Assembly (NCBI RefSeq): GCF_015679985.1
Contig: NZ_CP049239.1
Location: 248,001-312,000, forward strand
Reading direction: 5' to 3'
Length of the DNA stretch: 64,000 bases
DNA from: Campylobacter concisus
Lineage (GTDB): Bacteria; Campylobacterota; Campylobacteria; Campylobacterales; Campylobacteraceae
Below, in pieces: positions 27,484 to 37,318 of this stretch. The notes under the pieces were generated by a model, which was not told where the DNA came from, ran no database searches, and worked only from the letters and a program-made list of their open reading frames with translations. Position 1 is the stretch's first letter; every line of letters starts with the position of its first letter. The translations under genes and the position numbers were made by a program.

Positions 27484-30299
27484 AAGATTTTTTAGCCCTA
27501 AAAGCAAGTGCTGGAAGTGGAAAAACATTCGCTTTAAGCGTTCGTTATATCGCTTTGGTACTTAGAGGCGAAAATATAAACGAGATCATCGCTCTAACCT
27601 TTACCAAAAAAGCGGCCAATGAGATGAAAGAGCGCATAATCACAACTTTTTTGGACTTGCAAAACAAAAAAGACGAGCTTGATAAGCTTTGCAAAGAGCT
27701 TAGTTTGAGCCAAGATGAGGTCATAAAAAGACGCGATGAGAAGCTTGATAGGTTTTTGCAAAGTGAGTTAAAAATTTATACATTTGATGCATTTTTCTCT
27801 GGAATCCTAAAGAAATTTAGCCAAAATTTAGGCATTAGTCCTGATTACAGCGTGCAAGATAGTCTGCAAGATCTGGCGTGGAAAAAATTTGTAAAAGAGG
27901 CAAGTAAAGATCAAAAGCTTCTTAGTGAGCTTGCACTCATGATGATAATCTCAAGTCAAAAAGAGGCGAGCTTTTCGCAGACTTTGGCTAAATTTTATGA
28001 GAGCTTTTGTGGTGAGCTAAAGGATAGTGGTGCAAGCTATCCAGATGATAGCAAGGTAAGAGCAGCGCAAAAGGAGATAAATGAGTATATAGCCTTGCAA
28101 AATGGTGCTAGCGATACGGCCAAAAAGACATTTAAAGAGCAAAATTTATTTGAGCTTTTTAAAAATAAGGTCTTTGAAAGAGAGAGCCTAGATTACCGCA
28201 CTTTTAGTAAAATTTATACAAGTGAGCTTGATAGGCTCTTTAACGAGCTAAAAGAGGCGGCAAAAGAGTATATTTTGGAGGTTGAAAGATACAGACTTAG
28301 CGGTTTTAGTAAGCTCTTAAATGTTTATAAACACTCAAATTTAGAGCTAAATAAAGAGATAAATGCTCTAAGTTTTACTGATATAAATAAGCTGGTCTTT
28401 AAGCTTTTGGTTGAAAATTTTGATAAAGATGTGCTTTACTTTAGGCTTGATGGCAGGATAAATCACCTCTTAGTCGATGAGTTTCAAGATACAAACGTGA
28501 TCCAGTATGAGATCATCTTGCCGCTCATCGCTGAAATCGTCTCTGGATACGGACAAAACGGACTTGGAAGCTTCTTTTACGTGGGCGACACGAAGCAGAG
28601 CATCTATAAATTTAGGGGTGGCAAAAAGGAGCTTTTTGACAAGCTTGGAGATGATTTTAGTCAGATAGATATAGAAAATTTACCAAGCAACTACCGCAGT
28701 TTAAAGGCTTTAGTGAAATTTAATAACGCTATTTTTGAAGAAATTTATCATAGATATGGGCTTAGCTTTGAGCCACAAGAGCCAGCTAAAAAAGATAAGG
28801 AGCTAAACTACAAAGTAAGTGGCGAGTGTCCTTATTTTGAAGCCGAGGAAGATGACTATGGCTACTTGCGTGTGCTAAGTGACGAGGATATCGCGGGTGC
28901 ATCAGTTTCACAAGTAAAAGAGCTACTTGCAGCTGACGTAAATGCAAGTGAGATAACTGTGCTTTGCTGGAAAAATAGCGACATCAGTCTCATCTCAGAA
29001 GTGCTTAGCAGTGAGGGGATAAAAAGCGTAAATGAAGGTACCTTGGAGCTAAAGCGAACGCCGTTTGTTGCAGCGATCATCGAGTATGCGAAATTTTGTA
29101 TTTTTGGTGAAGAAATTTATGAAAAAAATGTAAAAGTACTTGTAAATACAAATCCTAAAAGGCTAAAAATAAAAGCTGAAGATAGTGCGACAAAAAGCCT
29201 ATTTTATCTAGCTAAAAATTTATACATAAATATGGCTGATGTTGATATTTTAAGGCTTTTTGAGCTAAGTAGTGGCTACAAAAATTTAAGCGATTTTATC
29301 TTTAATCTTGAAAATTTCAGCTCTAAAATCAGTCCTAAAAATGCTGACGGCGTAAAGATAATGACTGTTCATAAGTCAAAAGGGCTCGAGTTTTCTCACG
29401 TGATAGTTTGCGATATGATGAGTAAGGGCAGAGGCGATGACTCAAACTTTATAACAGAATATAGCGAAAAAGGCGAGTGGATAGTAAAAAGTAGAATTTC
29501 TGGTAGAGAAAATTTTGACCCTGAGTATGCTGGTGTGTTAGAGCAAATAAAAGAGCTTGAGAAGCAAGAAAATATCAATAAAATTTACGTCGCCTTTACA
29601 AGAGCCACAAAGTCGCTTATTATCATTAAACAAGCTGCCCCAAGTGGAAATAGTCCTAGCTTTTTTTCTTTTTATACTAGAAGCGATAAAAGCGAAGTAA
29701 ACGACTATCTTGATCTAAAAGAGTTTAGCTTTGGTAAAATTTTACCTAGCAAGGGTGAGCAAAAAGAGGCAAAAAAAGATGAAAAAATACCTGAAATTTT
29801 AAAGATAGAAAGGCAAGACGTAGAGGCAAGAGAGCAAAAAACGAGCGGTAAAAATTTAGAGGCAATCTATTTTGGTTTAGCGTTTCACTATTTACTTGAG
29901 ATGAGTGAAAAATTTGATGAAAATTCGCTTTTAAAAGCCAAGAGTTTAATGCTAAATAAATTTTATAAATTTCTCTCACTTGATAGGCTCGAAGATACCT
30001 TTAAACGGGCAAAAATGCTAATAAATGAGCCAAAATTTCTAGAGTGCATAAAAGATAAAGGAATTTACAAAGAGCAGCCATTTAAAGTAAAAAATGAACT
30101 AAAACAGATGGACTTATTTTGTATTGGAGAGAGCGAAATTTGTGTGATCGACTATAAAACGACAGATAAAAATATTGAGGAAAATAAAAAACAAGTTGGA
30201 GAATACAAAGAGGCATTAAGTAAATTTTATCCAAAGCATAGTATAATCGCCGTCATCTTCTACGCTCTTGATGGAAAAATTTCATATATTAAAGTTTAA
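27480..30299 (+). CDS. addA: AddA-like helicase-nuclease subunit
   Basis: A 939-residue UvrD/RecB-type helicase. Walker A is ASAGSGKT (residues 9-16), motif Ia follows as ALTFTKKAANEMKERI, Walker B is LLVDEFQDTN near 330, motif III is FYVGDTKQSIYKFRGG near 365, and motif V/VI includes MTVHKSKGLEFSHVI near 630 and YVAFTRATKSL near 705. The C-terminal nuclease carries VIDYKTTD near residue 889. It uses ATP to unwind DNA and cleaves one strand. Annotators often label it RecB-like in Campylobacter. Confidence 0.9.
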   Translation: MKDFLALKASAGSGKTFALSVRYIALVLRGENINEIIALTFTKKAANEMKERIITTFLDLQNKKDELDKLCKELSLSQDEVIKRRDEKLDRFLQSELKIYTFDAFFSGILKKFSQNLGISPDYSVQDSLQDLAWKKFVKEASKDQKLLSELALMMIISSQKEASFSQTLAKFYESFCGELKDSGASYPDDSKVRAAQKEINEYIALQNGASDTAKKTFKEQNLFELFKNKVFERESLDYRTFSKIYTSELDRLFNELKEAAKEYILEVERYRLSGFSKLLNVYKHSNLELNKEINALSFTDINKLVFKLLVENFDKDVLYFRLDGRINHLLVDEFQDTNVIQYEIILPLIAEIVSGYGQNGLGSFFYVGDTKQSIYKFRGGKKELFDKLGDDFSQIDIENLPSNYRSLKALVKFNNAIFEEIYHRYGLSFEPQEPAKKDKELNYKVSGECPYFEAEEDDYGYLRVLSDEDIAGASVSQVKELLAADVNASEITVLCWKNSDISLISEVLSSEGIKSVNEGTLELKRTPFVAAIIEYAKFCIFGEEIYEKNVKVLVNTNPKRLKIKAEDSATKSLFYLAKNLYINMADVDILRLFELSSGYKNLSDFIFNLENFSSKISPKNADGVKIMTVHKSKGLEFSHVIVCDMMSKGRGDDSNFITEYSEKGEWIVKSRISGRENFDPEYAGVLEQIKELEKQENINKIYVAFTRATKSLIIIKQAAPSGNSPSFFSFYTRSDKSEVNDYLDLKEFSFGKILPSKGEQKEAKKDEKIPEILKIERQDVEAREQKTSGKNLEAIYFGLAFHYLLEMSEKFDENSLLKAKSLMLNKFYKFLSLDRLEDTFKRAKMLINEPKFLECIKDKGIYKEQPFKVKNELKQMDLFCIGESEICVIDYKTTDKNIEENKKQVGEYKEALSKFYPKHSIIAVIFYALDGKISYIKV

Positions 30300-30338
30300 A
30301 TGCTACTTAATTTAAGCTTTATAAAAGCATTGTTTAAA

Positions 30339-30344
30339 TACAAT
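30339..30344 (+). promoter_or_regulatory. Likely -10 box for rplM-rpsI
   Basis: TACAAT lies 36 bases before the rplM ATG, in an AT-rich gap after addA. A second promoter element was not identified, as is usual in Campylobacter where the -35 region is poorly conserved. Confidence 0.35.
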
Positions 30345-30379
30345 CACAACTCAAAAATTAACTTGGCAAAGGTAAGAAA

Positions 30380-30808
30380 ATGACAAAAATAACAAAGCCA
30401 AACGAAGTTAAACGAGACTGGATCGTTGTTGATGCAGCTGGTAAACGTTTTGGTAGATTGCTAACTGAGGTAGCAACTATACTTCGTGGCAAAAACAAAC
30501 CATGCTTCACGCCAAACGTAGATTGTGGCGACTATGTTATCATCATAAATGCTTCAAAAGTAGAATTTACTGGTAATAACAAAGCTGAAGATAAACTTTA
30601 TCACAGACACTCAGGATATTTTGGTAGCGTAAAGAGTGAAAAATTTGGCGATTTGATAGCAAATAAGCCAGAAAAACTATTTAAATTAGCTGTTCGTGGA
30701 ATGCTTCCAAAAACTAAACTTGGAAGAGAGATGATAAAAAAACTAAAAGTTTATGCTGGCAGTGAGCATCCTCATACGGCACAAATAGCTAAAAAAGAAG
30801 GAAAATAA
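30380..30808 (+). CDS. rplM: 50S ribosomal protein L13
   Basis: A 142-residue ribosomal protein. Features are [20 protein letters not shown] at the start, the [23 protein letters not shown] segment, and the ending [13 protein letters not shown]. Normal length. It precedes rpsI by two bases, the conserved L13-S9 pair. Confidence 0.97.
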   Translation: MTKITKPNEVKRDWIVVDAAGKRFGRLLTEVATILRGKNKPCFTPNVDCGDYVIIINASKVEFTGNNKAEDKLYHRHSGYFGSVKSEKFGDLIANKPEKLFKLAVRGMLPKTKLGREMIKKLKVYAGSEHPHTAQIAKKEGK

Positions 30809-30810
30809 TT

Positions 30811-31200
30811 ATGGCAAAAGTTTATGCAACTGGTAAAAGAAAAACTGCCGTAGCAAAGGTTTGGATAAAAGCTGGAAGCGGTAAAATCGTAGTAAATGGT
30901 ATGGATCTTAATACTTGGCTTGGTGGACATGAAGCTATAAAGCTTAAAGTAATTCAGCCACTTCTAGTTACTAAACAAGAGAGTTTAATAGATGTAGTAG
31001 CTACAACTTTAGGTGGTGGTTATTCAGCACAAGCAGAGGCTTTAAGACACGGTATTTCACGTGCTTTAGCTGATATGGATGCTGATTTTAGAGCAGCACT
31101 TAAACCAAAAGGCTTGCTAACTAGAGATTCTCGTGTTGTTGAACGTAAGAAATTTGGTAGAAGAAAGGCTAGAAGAAGCCCACAATTCTCTAAACGTTAA
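30811..31200 (+). CDS. rpsI: 30S ribosomal protein S9
   Basis: A 129-residue ribosomal protein. It starts [17 protein letters not shown] and ends with the typical basic tail [12 protein letters not shown], which reaches toward the P-site tRNA. Normal length; co-transcribed with rplM. Confidence 0.97.
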   Translation: MAKVYATGKRKTAVAKVWIKAGSGKIVVNGMDLNTWLGGHEAIKLKVIQPLLVTKQESLIDVVATTLGGGYSAQAEALRHGISRALADMDADFRAALKPKGLLTRDSRVVERKKFGRRKARRSPQFSKR

Positions 31201-31353
31201 TGAATTTTTGCAAGTGCTTTTGCATTTGCAAAATTTAAGTTGTGTAAATTTCAAATTTACATTGTTAATTAAATTATGATTTAGAGTCGGTTAAATTTTA
31301 TTCAGTTAAAATGTAACCACTTTAAAATAAATCCTAAGAAAGGAATTCTAAAT

Positions 31354-32370
31354 ATGAAAAAGATTGCTTTAGCTATGGTTGCCGCAACAGCGGTTTTTGC
31401 GTCTAACGCAGCATATAATTATGAAGTTACTCCAACTATTGGTGGCGTTCACCCAGAGGGAAATTTACGTGTAAAAGACCACAACTTCGTTGGTGTTAGA
31501 GCTGCTAGAAATCTTGAAGATTTTTTCTTTGATCAAGTAGAGCTTGGTGTTGATTACACTCAAAAAGCAAAAGAAAAAACAGGTAGCTTAACAAGAGAAG
31601 GAAGAGTCCTTAGATATCATGCAAATCTTGTAAAAGATATAGTTGATTTTGGACCAGTTAGTCTATATGGCTTAGTTGGTGCTGGTTATGAAGATGTTCC
31701 GGCTATTTTTGTTAAAAATGAAGATGGCGGTTTTGGCCAATATGGTTTTGGTTTAAGATATCAAGTAACTGATAGATTTGCTCTTAAAGCAGAAGCAAGA
31801 GACGCTATCAAATTTGAGCACGCTGATCATAACCTATTCTATTCACTAGGCTTTGGTATCGGTCTTGACTCAAAAGCAGCTCCAGTTGTGGCAGCAGCTC
31901 CAGTTGCAGCAGCAACTCCAGCAGCAACTCCAGTTCTTGATGATGATAATGATGGCGTGCCAAATGATATAGATCAATGCCCTAACACTCCAGCTGGCGT
32001 GGTTGTTGACGAAAGAGGATGCGAGAAAGTTATCGTTCTTAGAGACCTAGATGTTAACTTTGCATTTGATAGCTATAAAGTCGGACCAAAATATGCAGCT
32101 GAGATCAAAAAAGTAGCTGACTTTATGGGCGAACACCCAGATTATAAAGTTGTACTTGCTGGTCACACTGATAGTGTAGGCGCAGAAGCTTATAACCAAA
32201 AACTATCTGAAAAAAGAGCAAAGGCAGTAGCTGATGTTCTTGCTGGCTATGGCGTAAGCGAGGATAAAATTTCAACAGTTGGCTACGGTGAGCTTAAACC
32301 AATTGCTACAAATAAAACTAAAGAAGGTCGCGCTCAAAATAGACGTGTTGAAGCTACTTTCAATAAATAA
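31354..32370 (+). CDS. OmpA-family outer membrane porin
   Basis: A 338-residue outer membrane protein. Signal peptide at residues 1-19, an eight-stranded-barrel-like N-terminal domain (about 20-172), an Ala/Pro-rich linker (about 177-196), a thrombospondin type 3-like calcium-binding repeat (DDDNDGVPNDIDQCPNTPAG, about 198-217), and a C-terminal OmpA peptidoglycan-binding domain (about 230-338) with LAGHTDSVGAEAYNQKLSEKRA and GRAQNRRVE. It links outer membrane to peptidoglycan. It has a long untranslated leader and a strong terminator, so it is probably a highly expressed single-gene unit. Confidence 0.92.
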   Translation: MKKIALAMVAATAVFASNAAYNYEVTPTIGGVHPEGNLRVKDHNFVGVRAARNLEDFFFDQVELGVDYTQKAKEKTGSLTREGRVLRYHANLVKDIVDFGPVSLYGLVGAGYEDVPAIFVKNEDGGFGQYGFGLRYQVTDRFALKAEARDAIKFEHADHNLFYSLGFGIGLDSKAAPVVAAAPVAAATPAATPVLDDDNDGVPNDIDQCPNTPAGVVVDERGCEKVIVLRDLDVNFAFDSYKVGPKYAAEIKKVADFMGEHPDYKVVLAGHTDSVGAEAYNQKLSEKRAKAVADVLAGYGVSEDKISTVGYGELKPIATNKTKEGRAQNRRVEATFNK

Positions 32371-32398
32371 TCTTATTGTTTAAGGTTACTTCTTTTAG

Positions 32399-32426
32399 GG
32401 GCTTAGCTTCGGCTAGGCCCTTTTTT
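32399..32426 (+). terminator. Rho-independent terminator after the OmpA-family gene
   Basis: GGGCTTAGC pairs with GCTAGGCCC over 9 bp with one G-T wobble, closing a stable C(TTCG)G tetraloop, followed by six T residues. It begins 29 bases after the porin stop and ends 16 bases before the HAD-phosphatase start. Confidence 0.92.
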
Positions 32427-32441
32427 ATTTCTACGGAGAAA

Positions 32442-33083
32442 ATGATGAAAAAAACTATACTTTTTGATTTGGACGGTACGCTTATTGATTCGACTTCTGC
32501 TATTTTAAAAGGATTTGATAGAGCTTTTTTATCTCATGGCAAAAAAGAGCCAGACCATAATGTATTAAAGTCTTTGGTTGGTCATCCGCTTGAAATAATG
32601 TTTGAAAGACTTGGTGCAAGTAAAAATTTAATTGATAACTATATAAAAGAGTATAAAGCTTGCTACGAAAAAATTTATCTTGATGAGACGGTACTCTTAG
32701 ATTATGCAAGTGAAGCATTGAAGGAGGCAGGTAGCTTTGCTGATGTGGGTATAGTTACTACGAAAACTTCAAAATTTTCTATTATCTTGCTTGAGCATTT
32801 AGGGGTTATGAAATATATAAAAACTGTTATTGGAAGAGATGATGTTGCTAATCCAAAACCAAATCCAGAGCCTATAAATTTGGCTTTATATAGACTTAAT
32901 AAAGATAAAAATAATGCATTTATGGTAGGTGACACCATTATGGATCTAATGGCTGCACAAGCTGCTTTTATTACAGGCGTAGGTCTAACTTGTGGATATG
33001 GTCAAAAGAGTGATTTGGAGAAATTTAGTAAACATATTTTCTCAAACCCATTTGAAGCCGTTGGCTTTATAAAAGAGGTTTAA
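32442..33083 (+). CDS. HAD-family phosphatase, phosphoglycolate phosphatase-like
   Basis: A 213-residue HAD hydrolase. The catalytic motif I is FDLDGTLIDST (near residue 7), motif II is VTTKTS, and motif III/IV is GRDDVANPKPNPEPIN followed by MVGDTIMDLMAAQAA. The ATG at 32442 (or the adjacent one at 32445) follows GGAGAA; an upstream extension in the open frame would overlap the porin terminator and is unlikely. The exact substrate cannot be read from sequence. Confidence 0.85.
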   Translation: MMKKTILFDLDGTLIDSTSAILKGFDRAFLSHGKKEPDHNVLKSLVGHPLEIMFERLGASKNLIDNYIKEYKACYEKIYLDETVLLDYASEALKEAGSFADVGIVTTKTSKFSIILLEHLGVMKYIKTVIGRDDVANPKPNPEPINLALYRLNKDKNNAFMVGDTIMDLMAAQAAFITGVGLTCGYGQKSDLEKFSKHIFSNPFEAVGFIKEV

Positions 33084-33330
33084 TAATCTAATACTCCTAA
33101 ACTACTTATACTTTAAATTAAATTCAACCTAATGTTTAGCTTGCTTGGCTATAAAATTTATTCCAAAAATTCGTTGCTTTTGTTTGGCATAAAATCTTTT
33201 TAAAGTATTTATTATGAATTTTTAACATCTAAATTACTCTGAATAAATTTGCTTAAAAACGCTACTTTCATGGTAATTTTGTCTTATTTAAAATATGAAA
33301 ATTTATCTAAAACTAGCTAATTTTAGGAGA

Positions 33331-34455
33331 TCATAGATTTAAGATCCTAGCCACTTTTAGGGCGCTTGCAAATGCAAAATGCAAGTTATATCCGCCAAGC
33401 ATGCCAGTGATGTCCAAGACTTCACCAATAAAATAAAGCCCCTTAACGCTATAAGCTTGTAAATTTTCATCTAAAAATTCGCTCTTTACGCCACCTTTTG
33501 TAACCTCCGCTCTTTCAAAGCCAAATGTCCCAGCTGGGGCAAACTCATAAGCAAAAAGCCTTTTTATTATTTGTCTATCATTGTCGTTAAATTCATAAAA
33601 GGCTCTGTCTTTTAAGCCAAAATTTTTTAAAAACTCCAGTACAAATCTCTTTGGCAAGGGCAAAACCGAACTAAGCTGCTTTTTGCCATTTATTAAATTT
33701 TTCTCATTAAATTTGGGTAAAAAATTTATACAAATTCGACCTTTTTGCCAAAATAACGAGGCGTTTAGTATCGCTGGTCCGCTTATGCCTCTATGTGTAA
33801 AAAGTAAGTCTCCACTAAATTTATGGCTATTTATCTCCACATCTGCGTTTAGGCTGACGCCACTAAGTTCTTTAAACCAAAACTCATCTTTTTGTACGCT
33901 AAATCCGACAAGTGCAGGTGCAAGAGCTGATGTCTCAATACCAGAATCATTTGCTATTTTATAGCCAATGTCGCTTGCGCCAAGGGCTTTGTAGCTTAGT
34001 CCTCCACTTGCAATGACTAAATTTCTAGCTCTAAATTTCTCACTTTTGGTTGAAATTTCAAAAATTTCATCTATTTTTTTAGCGCCAAGAACTTCTTTGT
34101 TATAAAAAATATCTGCATTTTGTCTTTTTAAAAGTACGCTCAAGACGCTCTTTGCGCCGCTATCGCAGAAAAACTGATTTTGCTTTTCCTCACTAAATTT
34201 AAGCTCACTAAAAAATTTTAAAACTTGATCTGGAGTCAGTACCTTTAAAATTTGCTCTATAAATTTTTGCTCTCCAAGATAGTTTTTAGCGCTTACAAAG
34301 CGGTTTGTGATGTTGCACCTACCTCCACCACTTGCTAGGATTTTTTTACCAGCGATGCTATTTTTCTCTAAGATGGCAACTTTTTTACCCTTTAAATTTG
34401 CTCCTAAAAAGAGCCCACTAGCACCAGCGCCAATGATTATGACGTCGTAGATCAA
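33331..34455 (-). CDS. HI0933-family FAD-dependent oxidoreductase
   Basis: A 374-residue flavoprotein. The dinucleotide-binding motif IIGAGASGLFLG (residues 7-18) opens it, KKILASGGGRCNITN follows near residue 44, and the C-terminus has VKGLYFIGEVLDITGMLGGYNLHFAFASA, all typical of the HI0933/YhiN family whose substrate is unsettled. Its ATG overlaps the stop of the MFS gene as ATGA, so the two minus-strand genes form one unit. Confidence 0.88.
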   Translation of the reverse strand: MIYDVIIIGAGASGLFLGANLKGKKVAILEKNSIAGKKILASGGGRCNITNRFVSAKNYLGEQKFIEQILKVLTPDQVLKFFSELKFSEEKQNQFFCDSGAKSVLSVLLKRQNADIFYNKEVLGAKKIDEIFEISTKSEKFRARNLVIASGGLSYKALGASDIGYKIANDSGIETSALAPALVGFSVQKDEFWFKELSGVSLNADVEINSHKFSGDLLFTHRGISGPAILNASLFWQKGRICINFLPKFNEKNLINGKKQLSSVLPLPKRFVLEFLKNFGLKDRAFYEFNDNDRQIIKRLFAYEFAPAGTFGFERAEVTKGGVKSEFLDENLQAYSVKGLYFIGEVLDITGMLGGYNLHFAFASALKVARILNL

Positions 34456-35753
34456 AATTTCAAGCTCTCTTTTAAAGCAGCCTCGCTTGTTAGGCGAGAG
34501 TCAAATTTTATCACTTGATTTTTCTCGTTTTTGTAATAATCCACCACGCCTTTTTGGCTATTTAGTAACTCTAAATTTAAGCTTACTTCAGGGCTTAGAT
34601 AGATATTTTTAAAAATTCTTGGATCGCTTAGGCTAAAGAGCAAAACAAGCCATATCACGCAAAGTACTACGCAGATAATGGCGAGCACTTTAAAGCCAAA
34701 AGCATGCAAGATATACCCACCAAATGCACCTCCAACAAAGCTTCCTAGATAGCCAAATGAATTAAATACACCAAGAGCTGAGCCTTTTTGTGAGGATTTT
34801 ACAAATTTTGTCGCAGTTGATTGCATGATTGGTTCGTGAAGGTTAAATCCTATAAAAAATATAGCAACTCCCAAAACGAAGATAAAAAGCGTAAAACTAA
34901 TGGCAAAAATAGTGTAGGTTAGGGCAAAAAGCAGCGTACCAGCTATCAAGATGATCTTGCTAAGTCCCTTGCCATCGCCAAGGGCGCCAGCTAGCCCCAT
35001 AGCCAAAAAGCCAAGCACTGCGCCAAGCGAATAGATCTTGTAAAACTCGCTGCTTTCGTAACCATACTCTTTTACTAAAACTATAGGGATCACCAAAAAT
35101 GCGATGCTTGCTAGCATCTTTTGCATAAAAGAGGTAAAATTTATGATCATGTAGTCTTTTTGCAAAAACAGCTTACCAAATGGTACTTTTTCACTTTTGG
35201 CACTCACTTTTATCTCTTTTGGCACAACGGTGTAAAGAAGTACAATGCAAAGTAGGCTAAGAGCGGCACTTAGATAAAATAGACTTGAAAGCCCATAGTC
35301 TTTGGCAAGAAGCGGCCCAAGCACCATAGAAAGCGTGAAACTAAGTCCTATAAAAGCGCCCATTATCGCCATGGCTTTTGAACGTTTTTCTTCTGTTATA
35401 TAGTCACTTATCATCGCAGTTGCAACTGCTCCGATAGCACCTACACCTTGTAAAAATCTACCAAATAGCATGGTAAAAATATCGCTTGTAAGTGCACAAA
35501 TTATTGAGCCGATGATAAAAACCAAAAGTCCGATCGTTAATGTTTTTTTGCGTCCTATCCTATCCGAGAGTGCTCCAAAAGGCACTTGAAATATCATCTG
35601 TGAGATCGCATAGACGCCTACTATTAGCCCTACTAAAAACTCGTTTGCTCCGTGTAAATTTAAGGCATAAAGGCTAAGCACTGGCAAAACTATAAAAAGA
35701 CCTAAAAATCTGCTTGCTATGATAAAAGATAGTGGTAAAACGCTTTTTAACAT
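34452..35753 (-). CDS. MFS transporter
   Basis: A 433-residue major facilitator with about 12 hydrophobic segments. The MFS loop motif is GALSDRIGRKKTL (about residues 58-70), and a conserved helix 5 region has GPLLAKDYGLSSLFYLSAAL. The ATG at 35753 follows AAGGAAAA at good spacing; a longer frame to 35792 lacks this. The domain after the last helix (about 380-433) is a soluble tail of about 50 residues. Substrate unknown; drug or metabolite efflux is typical for such proteins. Confidence 0.83.
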   Translation of the reverse strand: MLKSVLPLSFIIASRFLGLFIVLPVLSLYALNLHGANEFLVGLIVGVYAISQMIFQVPFGALSDRIGRKKTLTIGLLVFIIGSIICALTSDIFTMLFGRFLQGVGAIGAVATAMISDYITEEKRSKAMAIMGAFIGLSFTLSMVLGPLLAKDYGLSSLFYLSAALSLLCIVLLYTVVPKEIKVSAKSEKVPFGKLFLQKDYMIINFTSFMQKMLASIAFLVIPIVLVKEYGYESSEFYKIYSLGAVLGFLAMGLAGALGDGKGLSKIILIAGTLLFALTYTIFAISFTLFIFVLGVAIFFIGFNLHEPIMQSTATKFVKSSQKGSALGVFNSFGYLGSFVGGAFGGYILHAFGFKVLAIICVVLCVIWLVLLFSLSDPRIFKNIYLSPEVSLNLELLNSQKGVVDYYKNEKNQVIKFDSRLTSEAALKESLKF

Positions 35754-35867
35754 AAATTTTTTCCTTATTTTTAAAAGGACTAAGTTTATCATTTTAACGC
35801 TAATTTAAATTTAAAAATTTAATCTACTTTTTTGTAAAATACGCCCAAAAATCAAGGAGCTCTTGCA

Positions 35868-36509
35868 ATGAAGATCGTGCTTGCGACATCAAATTTAGAT
35901 AAAGTAAAAGAGATAAAAGAGTTTTTAAAAGGCTATGAAATTTACGCTCTAAGTGAGGTTATAAAGCCATTTGAGATCGTTGAAGATGGCAGCACTTTTC
36001 AGCAAAATGCGCTCATAAAGTCAAGAGCTGTTTTTGTAAAGCTTAAAGAGCAAGGGCTTGAGGGCGAATTTATTGCACTTAGCGATGATAGCGGCATTAG
36101 CGTGGATGCACTTGGTGGTGAGCCCGGGATCTACTCTGCGCGCTATTTTGACCTTGATGAAAATGGCAAGGTATGCGGCAAGAACGCAGATGACGCAAAC
36201 AACAGAGCAAAGTTAATTAGCAAGCTAAAGGCGCTAAATTTAGAGAGCTCACCAGCTCACTACACCGCCTGTATCGCTATTAGCTCAAAATTTGGCGACT
36301 ACACGACGCACGGCTTCATGTACGGCGAAGCGATAAACGAGGAGAGGGGTACAAATGGCTTTGGTTACGACGCACTTTTTATCCCAAATGGCTTTAACAA
36401 GACACTTGGCGAGCTAGATAATGAGACAAAGCTTGAAATTTCTCACCGCTCAAAGGGACTTGAGCTTGCAAATTTCGTGCTAAAAAGTCTAAAGAAAAAC
36501 TTTAGTTAA
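35868..36509 (+). CDS. rdgB: XTP/dITP pyrophosphatase RdgB (HAM1 family)
   Basis: A 213-residue house-cleaning enzyme that hydrolyses non-canonical purine nucleoside triphosphates. It opens KIVLATSNLDKVKEIKEF and has LSDDSGISVDALGGEPGIYSAR near residue 70 and TNGFGYDALF near 162, the conserved substrate-binding blocks. Complete. Its 3' end overlaps the convergent TPR gene by 8 bases. Confidence 0.95.
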   Translation: MKIVLATSNLDKVKEIKEFLKGYEIYALSEVIKPFEIVEDGSTFQQNALIKSRAVFVKLKEQGLEGEFIALSDDSGISVDALGGEPGIYSARYFDLDENGKVCGKNADDANNRAKLISKLKALNLESSPAHYTACIAISSKFGDYTTHGFMYGEAINEERGTNGFGYDALFIPNGFNKTLGELDNETKLEISHRSKGLELANFVLKSLKKNFS

Positions 36510-37224
36510 GCCCATTTAGCCCTTTGTTAGCTCTCTCTAAAAGATCCCGTGCGCGAGGATTTTGCTCTTTTCCATTTAAAATTTCAAGCACTTTTTTGTA
36601 GTTTTGGGTAGCTTCGTCCTTTTGGTTAAGCTTTGCTAGGTCGTTAGCAAGCTCTACTAAAAGCTCTGATCGCACAAGCTCGTTGCCGCTTAACTCCGGC
36701 GTGATATCAAGTAAATTTAGCGCTAAAAGGTGGTTTTCGTGGGCTTTGTCAAAGTCGTTTTTTAGGTAGTAGGCGCTAGCGATGCCTTTTATACAGATGA
36801 GTTCGTCGTTCATTGGGGCATTTGGCGCGTTGTCATAAATTTTTAGAGCTTCTTGAAAATTAGCAAGTGCTTCGTCGTATCTGCCTAGCGCCTTTTGTGC
36901 CGCACCTAGGCTATGATAAGAGCGAGCTAGTAGCAGCTTGTCGCTAACGTTTGCCGCAAGCTCTAGGGCTCTTTGTGAGAGCTCTAACGCCTTTTGTGGC
37001 TCTTTATTTACCATACAAATGCTAGCGCTATTTATGAGCGAAGTGATCGCCTGCTCGATGTTGCCCTCTTTTAAGCAGACATCAGTCGCTTGCTCGGCTA
37101 AATTTATGGCTCTCTCCAAATTTCTATCGCTTTTATAAAACTCCCTCACACTCTCTTGTATTAGCTCGTCACAGCTACTTGCAAAGAGGCAAATAGGCGC
37201 TAAAAATGGCAAAATTTTCTTCAT
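36502..37224 (-). CDS. Secreted tetratricopeptide-repeat protein
   Basis: A 240-residue protein with a signal peptide (about residues 1-17) ending in FASSC; the cysteine could be lipidated, though the lipobox is weak. The rest is helical with TPR-like units, for example LLARSYHSLGAAQKALGRYDEALANFQEALKIY (about 100-132), and flanking ALELSQRALELA and NEL units. It probably acts in protein-protein contacts in the envelope. No partner is indicated by the neighbours. Confidence 0.78.
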   Translation of the reverse strand: MKKILPFLAPICLFASSCDELIQESVREFYKSDRNLERAINLAEQATDVCLKEGNIEQAITSLINSASICMVNKEPQKALELSQRALELAANVSDKLLLARSYHSLGAAQKALGRYDEALANFQEALKIYDNAPNAPMNDELICIKGIASAYYLKNDFDKAHENHLLALNLLDITPELSGNELVRSELLVELANDLAKLNQKDEATQNYKKVLEILNGKEQNPRARDLLERANKGLNGLN

Positions 37225-37318
37225 CTTTTTACCTTTAAATTTTTGCCTTATTTTACCTTTTAAAGCGAGAAATTTATATTAACTTTGCTAAAATCACTAA
37301 AATTTTAAGGAGCCAAAA

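Noticed and set aside
31203-31236. Hairpin after rpsI (TTTTGCAA/TTGCAAAA) as a terminator
   Set aside because: The stem is AT-rich, the loop is long and no T run follows, so it is not convincing.
33084-33330. Gap between the HAD phosphatase and the HI0933 gene
   Set aside because: Checked for small genes, RNA genes and hairpins; only AT-rich sequence without convincing features was seen.
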